This document shows, piece after piece, positions 55,905 to 64,000 of a DNA stretch of 64,000 bases. Where the stretch lies: assembly GCA_916048095.2 (NCBI GenBank), contig OU696572.1, positions 10,773,376 through 10,837,375 on the forward strand, given 5' to 3'. This stretch comes from Sacculina carcini (taxonomy: Eukaryota > Arthropoda > Thecostraca > Sacculinidae). Position 1 is the stretch's first letter, and every line of letters begins with the position of its first letter. Under the pieces are notes generated by a model. That model did no database searches. It had not been told where the DNA came from and worked only from the letters and a program-made list of their open reading frames with translations. The translations under genes and the position numbers were made by a program.

Positions 55905-58900
55905 ATGGACAACAGAGATTCGCTGTCTCTGTCGGCTTCTCAAGTGAAGGGAGTTGTTGCAGCGACCGGGGGTTCAGGAGGCGCGTCTGACGTCATCAAT
56001 CGCGACAACGTTCGTGTTGTCCATCTGTCCATTCCTTCGTCTGTTGTGTCACAGGTACTAGCATGCACCGACACACACGCGTATATAGTTTCATCTTTTT
56101 GTCCGTTAAATCAGTGTTTCTAAACCTTTCTCCTGTCGTGGCCCCCTTGAACACAATTTGAAACCTTGTGGCTTCTCAGAAACAACCGTTGGTTCCTCAC
56201 GAACAGTTCTGGACCCTTCTAGAAGTCCTTGTGGCCCCATACACATGGATTGTTGCGACGCGACTTTTTCATATTTATCCGACAACTCGTTTCAATGTAT
56301 ATCCTTCGTAGATCGTGAGAAAACATGGGACCCCCATTTTTTAATTTGATTATATAAGCTCTCAAAAAAGACGTTGAGAAACCCATCGTTAAATCACGAA
56401 TGTTCTTGAATGCTACCTATTATATCCAAATATTATGCCCATTTCAGCTATTGAGATGTCGCACAATTATGCTGCATTCAGTTTTATAATAAAATATGGG
56501 TCGATTGTAAATGTAATATATGAGCCATACGATGTAATATATGAGTCATTAAGTTCATATTATAATCCAAAGTTCTGCTCCATATTTTTCAATGAGGGTT
56601 TAATGAGCAGAGATATTTCATTTCATTTCAGCGTGATGAAGCACAGTCTACCGATGGTCTATTTATCAATACGTTTTTTATCCACAATATGGGCCATAAA
56701 ATATATATTATATGGGCCATAAAATAGGGTAAAAAATCGACAAAAGGGTTTTCATATGGTCAATATATTATATCATTATAAGGAGAAACTACTATATACT
56801 GGAGAAAAGGTAGGGTGGGCCTATTGAATCATGTTATTAAAAACTAGCATTTGAGACCTGAAAAGTGACGGCGGTTTAATAGTACATTTGTTTGTTTTGT
56901 CTTCTTTGTTCGGTGGATTGCTACATTCTACAACACAACCTTTTCAAACTAATTGACAAAACACAAAATGTCATAAATGCACATCGGCCAACGCTCCTAC
57001 ACGCTCATGATTTATGTGTGAATTATTCTATACCACGTGTGTGTGTGTGTGTTTGTTGTCTTCTGTGCTGTATGTTGTGTTGTCTTTTGTGCTGTATGTT
57101 GTGTTGTCTTCTGTGCTGTATGTCTGCTGTGCTATCTTATTCAATATGTATGTGTGTGTGTGCGTGTGTATTTTTGTGTTTCTGAGTATGTAAACGTGAG
57201 TGTATGTTTGTGTTTGTGCGTATATGTACTTGTCTGTTTTGTGTGTGTGTGTGTATGTAGGTGAGTGTGTGTGTTCGTGATTGTGTATGTGTATGACTCT
57301 TGTGCTTGAGAGTGTGTGTGTGTTGTGTGTGAGCGCTTTTGAGACCCTCGGGTGAAAAGCGCGATATAAATGTCTTAATGTAATATAATGTAATGTGTGT
57401 GTGTGTGGCAGCATTCGGTGATTCAGTCGGTGAGTCCGGCCAGTGTTCAGTTGGCCGGCAAGAACAACGTGATTTTGTTGAACAGCGGAGGAGGCGCTGG
57501 TGCTGGCGGTGCCGCTGGCTCCAAACAGCCCACCACAGGCGTCATTCAGACCAGCGCCGGAACTTTTCACAACATCCAGGTGCACGTCCATCCATCAGCG
57601 CCGTCTTTCGCGTTCTATTTCGTCATTATAGCTGCACTCGTGTGCACAAGTATCGAAAATGGCCCAGTTCTGCTCTCATCCTCCCGGCTAAATTAGTTTT
57701 TCTCAAACTCTCTCTTTCTCTCTCTCTCGGTGTCTCCCTGGATATGCTCGATTCGCAATTTTTCAGAAGTGCATGAACCAGGGGCGGTATATTACCCCCC
57801 GACAAATTGACTGGGGGTATGAATATGCAATTTTACCCCCCGGGAATTCTGCTGAGTTCGGTTCATTGGCAGTATATTTTCATCAAAATCAGCAAAGAAG
57901 GCAAATGACAATACACCAAAAATGCAAGAAATTATAAATATGTGAAGAATTATATTACGCAATATACTTTTCATTGAGGTATGTGTGTGTTGTAATTGAA
58001 TAGGCTGAAAATAGTTGAGGGTATCATGCAATTAACCAACTGAGTCAACTTTAAACACTAATGCATGATGGCTGTCATCCCCCCGAGCCTCGACACAAAT
58101 TTACACCTATGGCATGAACCGAACTCAGTTTCAGAAGTGTGGAGTTCATTATTGTTCATCAGTCAATTGCTACTGATTGTTCCGCTCACGTGTGTGTTGA
58201 TATTTTTGCTTACGATTTCATTTGTTCGTCAATATTTCAACATGGCCTTCACTATTGTTTCAGTTTAGGCTCGAAATAGAATACGAATTATGCTCGAACA
58301 AAATGCTAGGATAATGAGCACGAACAGAATGAATGCCTGATCTGTGCCATGAATGACAACTTCTGATTCCCTTCCCAAGCACTTCTGGAATTGAATCGAA
58401 CGTACCATATGTGTATTTTGAACGCTATCGGTACATGGGGGCCTCTGTAGGGTGGTAATAGTGCTTACACTCTTCCCATGTAACTGTATTTGCCTGTAAT
58501 TGTGTGTGTGTGTGTGTGTGTGTGCGTGTGTGTGTTTATGTGCGTTTACAGCGCCCTAGAGGTTCTCTACGTTGCAGGGCGCTATATATAAATATCTACC
58601 TAATGTAATAGAATGTGTATGCGTGTGTGTGTGTGTGTGCAGGTATTGGACGCAGTTCAAGCGGGCGAGTCTGGCGGTGGCGGTGTCTATGTGGAGGATG
58701 GCTCGCGAGGTCGGCGCGAGATATTGTCGCGGCGGCCGTCGTATCGTCGCATCCTCAACGAGCTAGGCGGCGCCGTGTCCGAGGAGAAGGTCGACTCGCC
58801 CGACGATCCCAATGGGGTGATCAAAGGTGACACAAACACACACACACACATATATATACCGTATATTTCGGCGTATAAGACGACCCTTAAAGTAAAAAAA

Positions 58901-61016
58901 TCACCCTTAAAAATTGTGGGTCATCTTATACAACCGATATAAAAGGCAGACCTTGAATTCTGCGTACAGAATTTTTAACTTTACATGAAAAAATCAGTAT
59001 CATTTTGGTTGTAAATATAAATGGTTGATTACAAACACCTTTATTTCTCAATAAGAGTAGGTATTACAGTACAACATCATCAATATCAAAAATCAAACCT
59101 GCTCCATATGTATATCTAAAACCCATTTAGCAGTCGTGTTATACAACCGATATATGATAAATGCATAAAAATTTGCTCTAATTTTGTACCTCGTCTTATC
59201 TGACGGTCGTCTTATACGCCGAAATATACCAGAAATGTCCAAAAACGTGGCTAGTTTAGTTAGCAAAATACGAGTTTAGTTAGCAAAATGAGAGGCTGAT
59301 GAAGAAAGAGACCAAAATCCAACCGACATGTGTTTGTTTGCGCAGTGATTCCGGCGTCGGCGCTGCAGTTGACATCTTCCGACAACATCCACAATCTGCA
59401 GAACATCTCGTGCTCAACACCGGCCGGCACCACTGCATCTGCCAGCACTCTGGTGCAGTATACTCAGGCGTCGGACGGACAATACTTTGTGCCAGGTAGC
59501 ACAGCGAATGTCTCATTTAAGAGTGAATGTCTCATTTAAGAGTGAATATCTCATATAAGAGTGAATGTCTCATAAGAGATATGCAATTTAAGAGTGAATG
59601 TCTCATATAAGAGTGAATGTCCCATATAAGAGTGAATGTCCCATTTAAGAGTGAATGTCCCATTGAGGAATAAATCTCCCATATAAGAGTGAATGTCTAA
59701 TATAAGAGTGGGTCCCATACAAGGGCGGAAATGTCCCTCTTCATGCGATGACAAAGCGCCTGCAGTCTAGCGTGCTTATAAGACCAATGGCAAAATTATT
59801 CCGCCGCCTTTTCGGTGGAGTGCATGTACTTCCCACGTCAACCACACTGTCCCTGTTTAATAATGGTGATAATGAATATAAAAATATAATAAATTAATAT
59901 TGCAATTATTTTCAGTGCATAATTTTTTCAATTTGCTTTGTAAATGTGTGTGAGAAGTGTTGTGGTGCCTTGTTGTGTTGCATCATTGAATGATTGTGTG
60001 TGTGTTTGTTTGTGTGTGTGTGTGGGTGACTGCAGTGTCTATTCCCGTGTCTGGCTCGTTGAAGCTGGATCAACACGAGACATCGCACCAGATGGTATTA
60101 TCGGCATCGGGCGAGCTGATCGAGGAGGTTGCCAAGAAGCGCGAGGTGCGCCTGCTCAAAAACAGGTACACACACACACACACACACACACATACTGAGT
60201 ATTTGTGAAGCCTCCTGTCTAGGGGTGATATTGAAGCAGTGTGTGGGTGTGTGTATGAACAGTGTATTGGGTTAAATCGGTCGTATGATGTGAATGTAGC
60301 AAGTCTGGGCTGTTAAGCAAGACACAAGCAGTATATGCATATGTAGCATACGTATGTATATGTATATGTAGCACGACTCGCGAATTACATTACATTGAGC
60401 TCATTTTGTCGCGCTTTTCATTCGAATGTCTCAAAGGCACACACACACACACAAGCACACACACATGCGTACACACACACACACACACACACACGCACGA
60501 TGTATGACACATCCAACGAGCCAATGTGTGTGTGTGTGTGTTTCTCTATCTTAGGACCCCGTATTTACAATACGCTCTCCCCAACACTACGTTCTATCAC
60601 TTCTATCCCTGTTTTCAAAAAACACTCAAAGAAATGTTTCATGGTGAAATCGTATTATACTCTAGAGAACATTGTCTATATTAGTGATGATTATAAGGTG
60701 TAAATTATCTCTCTTCTTTCTTTACCTTTCACTTTCTGTGTGTGTGTATGTGTGTAAGTCTGTGTGTGTTTGTGAATGTGTGCGTGTGCAGCGCCCTAGA
60801 GACCCTCTAGGTGTAGGGCGCTATATAAATATCTACCTAATGTAATGTAATGTATGTGTGTGTGTGTGCAGAGAGGCAGCCAAGGAGTGTCGGCGCAAGA
60901 AGAAGGAGTACATCAAGTGTCTGGAGAACCGCGTGGCCGTGCTGGAGAACCAGAACAAGGCGCTGATTGAGGAGCTCAAATCGCTCAAAGAACTCTACTG
61001 TCAAAACAAACCCTGA
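55905..61016 (+). CDS. CREB1: CREB/ATF1-type bZIP transcription factor
   Basis: CREB binds cAMP response elements in the nucleus as a dimer and recruits CBP after phosphorylation of its kinase-inducible domain. Exons 55905-56054, 57412-57579, 58643-58826, 59346-59495, 60036-60165 and 60872-61016 join in frame to 308 aa. The kinase-inducible domain is textbook: R-E-I-L-S-R-R-P-S-Y-R-R-I-L-N, with S139 as the PKA site (human S133). A glutamine-containing activation region follows (L-V-Q-Y-T-Q, G-Q-Y). The bZIP spans exons 5 and 6: K-K-R-E-V-R-L-L-K-N-R-E-A-A-K-E-C-R-R-K-K-K-E-Y, then the leucine zipper L-E-N-R-V-A-V-L-E-N-Q-N-K-A-L. The ending differs from vertebrate CREB. It equally resembles vertebrate CREB1, CREM and ATF1, as a single invertebrate orthologue would. 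Confidence 0.95.
56112..56386. mobile_element. hAT-like MITE, family B, with perfect 8-bp target duplication
   Basis: CGTTAAAT occurs exactly on both sides. The left end is CAGTGTTTCTAAACC; the right end (ACGTTGAGAAACCCAT) is changed in its last bases. The interior is related to the copies at 20.1 and 47.5 kb. In CREB intron 1. Confidence 0.85.
57030..57411 (+). repeat. (GT)n, TGTTGTGTTGTCTTCTGTGC repeats and LINE-like hairpin tail before CREB exon 2
   Basis: A short tandem (GCTGTATGTTGTGTTGTCTT, about three copies) and GT runs are followed by the tail GCGCTTTT-loop-AAAAGCGC, GATATAAATGTCTTAATGTAAT. A TG run then ends at the exon 2 acceptor (TGTGTGTGTGGCAG). Confidence 0.85.
57780..58110 (-). 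repeat. Dispersed repeat D, copy 2 (inverted)
   Basis: Reverse complement of 13,440-13,790. In CREB intron 2. Confidence 0.75.
58430..58640 (+). repeat. Two retroposon tails and TG run before CREB exon 3
   Basis: 58,430-58,500 is the GGTACATGGGG...TTTGCCTGTAATT tail; 58,553-58,612 is the GCGCCCT-loop-AGGGCGC hairpin tail; a TG run then ends TGTGTGTGCAG at the acceptor. Confidence 0.8.
59510..59710. repeat. 19-20 bp minisatellite GAGTGAATGTCTCATATAA, CREB intron 4
   Basis: About ten copies with TCATTTAA, CCCATATAA and similar changes begin about 15 bases after the exon 4 donor. Confidence 0.92.
60383..60515 (-). repeat. Antisense LINE-like tail and (CA)n, CREB intron 5
   Basis: ATTACATTACATTGAG...TCGCGCTTTTCATTCGAATG is the reverse of a diverged hairpin tail; CA runs follow to about 60,497. 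Confidence 0.65.
60538..60852 (+). mobile_element. L2/CR1-type LINE 3' end before CREB exon 6
   Basis: It is nearly identical to 30,780-31,142 over the ORF2 end ([18 protein letters not shown]), the 3' UTR and the hairpin tail with TAATG units. A frameshift at the poly-A run alters the end of the frame. A short TG run then leads into the exon 6 acceptor. Confidence 0.85.
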
Positions 61017-62651
61017 CGTCATCTCCGCATCACTATTTATCTCCCTGCATGTGTGTGTGTGTGCCTTATTGTTCGTGGCGCTCGAACCAGACGGTTAATT
61101 GAGCAGATTGACACGATTTTGCACGCCTACTCGCCAATCTTATCGCCGAATCTCTTCTCCAAGAAGATTTCGCATTTCGTCTTCCTGTTGTCGATCACAT
61201 TCTCTTTTTTCTCTGCAAACTATTTCGTTTGTGCTTATTTCACAGTGCGTTGTCTTCGTTGTGGTCGTTTTTATTAACGGCAGTTCACTCTCGAACCATC
61301 GAACGCTTCCCAATGCGCTGGAGACACGTGGTCGTTATTGGATTGATTCCAATTCTTCATAGCGTCACGTGTGTGTGTGTGTGTTTCATTCGCTATTGAA
61401 ACTCGGTTTGAAAGCGGTACAACACATAACTGTTTGTGTCTGTCAGTGTTTGACCGCTGGTTAAGAGGGCATTGTGGCCTATCAACGCCAGTAACATCAC
61501 AATGCAAGCCTTTTCTGAGGCGCGGCGGCTTGCTTGTTGGTTCGCTGGCGCACGAGTCTTCCAGAAACGTCGATTTGTGCGTTTCACTGTGTTTGTGTAT
61601 GTGTGTGTGTGTGTGTGTGTGCACAAACTCACTTCGGGTACATTGGTCAGGTGTGCATGTTGTGGTGATATTTCATTTGCATGATAATTCTGTGATCACT
61701 GTAGTTTGTGTGTGCGTATGGGGGGGGGAGAAGGGGGGGGGGGGGCTGTGCCAGTCGAGATAAATCGTTCATGGAGTAGCGATATATAGTACTATAGTTT
61801 TTAGCGAGAGCTGTGTAGCCTTGCATCAAGCGGGAGCAATGTAAATGTGTTGGTGGGTCGTCTCGCCTAGTCGCTATTTTCTTGGCGAATGAAATGACAC
61901 ACGCGACTCCCGACTATGTGTACTTCACTGTCACGACGCAATTTGCAATGATTCGTCATGGTTGCATGATTGCATGGGCTGACGCTGCGCCCTCTGCGGT
62001 CATAATTAGATTTTATTGCATATTTTATGGCACAGATGGTTGAGTGTGGATGATTTTTACGATGAATAAATGAACCAATGTGTGTGTGGATGAGCAAGTG
62101 TTAAGTGTAGAGATAATACGAGCCGTCTTTGGATGCACGAAAAGTGACAACATTCGCTTGCATAGCGTTCGTGAGTTTCAAACAAAATTCCGACCAAACT
62201 CAGGTGTTCTGTCTTGATATGTTCAGACTCTCTTCGTGTCTGGAGGGAACTCCTTTCTAACTCTTCGCTACCGTTCATAGACGCGGCAGCTTCTTGGACT
62301 AAGTGACTAAAAGACCAGACTTCCTCTCCATGGGATATTGGAGTGTTATTAGTATTTATATGAGTAATAATACAAGCCAAGAGTCGATCGATCCGCCATC
62401 ATAGTTTGATTTGCCCTCATACGGGTGTAACGGGATATATATATCCACTTCAGATTTAATACATCCTTTACTGTTTCAGCCCACATTTCAGTTCATATTT
62501 AACGACATTCATAAAAGGGACCGAAGTCAGGCTAGTTTATTCACAAGACGCGATTGCGTAACTATCTCGATGACACACCGATTAGACAGAGTATCAGAAC
62601 AATTCACAAAGAGTGCAACATCAAAGCCTGATAATACAACTTGGTTTAGAC
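61017..62651. other. CREB 3' flank, nothing further recognised
   Basis: Probable CREB 3' UTR at its start; I see no certain polyadenylation signal. A short TG run is at 61,598-61,622, a G-rich run at 61,720-61,747 and an AATAAA at 62,064-62,069. No gene recognised. Confidence 0.4.
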
Positions 62652-62974
62652 CAGTGGTTCTTTGCCTGTGGGAAATTCCCCACTGGTGGGGAATGGAAGA
62701 GTTGCCAAGTGGGAAGCTAAAGGTCGGACAGAACAGGACAACTATGTGTGTGTTTTTATCAATTCAAATTCGTTTTCTTTTGTTTCTAATGACCTTTTGA
62801 CATTTACTTTGATGTAACAACTGAATTTATTGAATTTATTAATTATGAATATAATTATATGATATAATACAATATGAATATAATTATTACATGAATTTAT
62901 CAGCGATGTTGTGGAAAATTAAGATATGGCTCATTAAGAAGTGGGGAATCAGAGAAAAAAGTTGGGAACCACTG
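62652..62974. mobile_element. hAT-like MITE, family A, with perfect 8-bp target duplication
   Basis: GTTTAGAC occurs exactly on both sides. The ends are CAGTGGTTCTTTGCC and AGTTGGGAACCACTG. It is related to 47,275-47,531. The next MITE starts within its right target copy. Confidence 0.92.
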
Positions 62975-62981
62975 GTTTAGA

Positions 62982-63306
62982 CAGAGGCGTAGCTAGGCTA
63001 TGTGCCTAGCGGGGCGGAAATTTTTTACCGCTTCACCATGTATGCTTGCTGGTACCGTAACCGCAAGAGACTGAGTGCGCTCCAACACGACTGTAATAGG
63101 GAATTAGCAAGTCCATATGTCAGTAAAGATCTAAAGACGAATCCCTTATAATAGTGCCTGCTTCCAGTAATCTAATTGCAGATGATTATTTTCAATCGAC
63201 CTTGCCTTCATTCAGCTCTTAGTGATTATAATTCAACGTCTTCAGTAGTTCTTGTGCGGCCCCTTAAAACATGCCACCCCTCTCGCACCCCTGCGCTACG
63301 CCACTG
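62982..63306. mobile_element. hAT-like MITE, family C
   Basis: The ends CAGAGGCGTAGCTAGGC and GCGCTACGCCACTG are inverted; flanks GGTTTAGA and GGTTTAGG agree at 7 of 8. It abuts the preceding MITE. Confidence 0.85.
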
Positions 63307-64000
63307 GGTTTAGGGACGTTTCAGATTGACAGCAATGTGAATACACAAATGCACAACGTATAGTGAAAACTGATAGATTTGTGGTGAGACAGTAGACCAC
63401 GACGGGTGACCGGGAAATATTTGTGGTGATGGTGATATATTGGTGGTTCAAATGACAGATATTGTCATTCACAGTGTTGCTGAATTGGTGTGGAACAACT
63501 CTCTCACACACACAGGCACATATGCGGTCAGAAAACAAAACATGGGAACTTGGCATTTGCTGGATCCATCAAATCGACGAGAAAGTACAGTGTTCCCGCC
63601 AAACCTGAGATTCAGCAATTGCACAATCAACCTTCATGTCACACTCAAACCTCTATTCAAAAGCAATCACTGAACCGGTCATTCAACTTCGATTGCATGA
63701 TGATTCATTGCACGGTATGCTTTCACCAAAACAAGCGGATGAACAGTTCTCATGGGATCAATACATTACTGATGTCAACAAAAGTGGATGAATCATAGAC
63801 AGGCAACTGAAACCGAAACGATCATAACCTCAGCGAGAACACAAGCCGAGAGTACCGGTCTGGGTAGATTGTGCACAGAGTAGACTAACTATCTTACAAG
63901 TTAGGCAAGTAATCTTGGAGCACAAGACAAAACAGAGGGATTACCTTCAAACAATGAGAACGGCCTGTCTGGTTGACGACAAGTTTCGCGACATTCCATG
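63307..64000. other. Right end of the window, nothing recognised
   Basis: Open frames of up to about 100 codons (63,440-63,673, 63,490-63,798) have no family resemblance I can name and no clear splice context. Confidence 0.4.

Overview
The window is animal nuclear DNA. It holds six intact, recognisable genes, most of them split by introns, and a CREB-type factor with a kinase-inducible domain, which is a metazoan trait. The introns are full of (TG)n/(CA)n runs, minisatellites, tRNA-derived SINE-like copies, ends of L2/CR1-type LINEs, hAT-like MITEs, and a Ty3/gypsy element with a CHCC-type Gag finger as in the CsRn1 group. I guess a marine or other soft-bodied invertebrate, possibly lophotrochozoan, but the sequence alone does not settle the phylum.

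Layout. 1-4.2 kb: 3' part of a Ty3/gypsy retrotransposon (Gag end, complete-looking Pol frame, probable 3' LTR). 4.2-7.5 kb: AT-rich spacer ending in a long (CA)n block. 7.5-18.6 kb, minus: CCDC47, nine exons, ER translocon-associated PAT complex subunit. 19.4-22.2 kb, plus: RRP8, three exons, nucleolar rRNA methyltransferase, head-to-head with CCDC47. 22.8-42.0 kb, minus: TPP2, 17 exons, tripeptidyl-peptidase II. 42.6-43.7 kb, plus: MRI1, single exon, head-to-head with TPP2. 44.7-53.1 kb, plus: ADI1, four exons. 55.9-61.0 kb, plus: CREB-type bZIP factor, six exons. 61-64 kb: no gene recognised, two abutting MITEs.

MRI1 and ADI1 are two steps of the same methionine salvage pathway and lie about 1 kb apart on one strand. 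The other genes have no evident functional link: CCDC47 acts in membrane protein biogenesis, RRP8 in rRNA modification, TPP2 in cytosolic peptide turnover, CREB in cAMP-responsive transcription.

Exon borders were worked out by hand from reading frame, GT-AG sites and remembered family sequence. All six models close without a frame break: CCDC47 467 aa, RRP8 409, TPP2 1430, MRI1 361, ADI1 195, CREB 308. The most interesting non-coding patterns are TG repeats in the place of the polypyrimidine tract at about 20 of 34 splice acceptors, a retroposon 3' hairpin with compensatory changes between subfamilies, two independent pairs of abutting hAT-like MITEs, and a minisatellite whose unit repeats a TPP2 splice donor.
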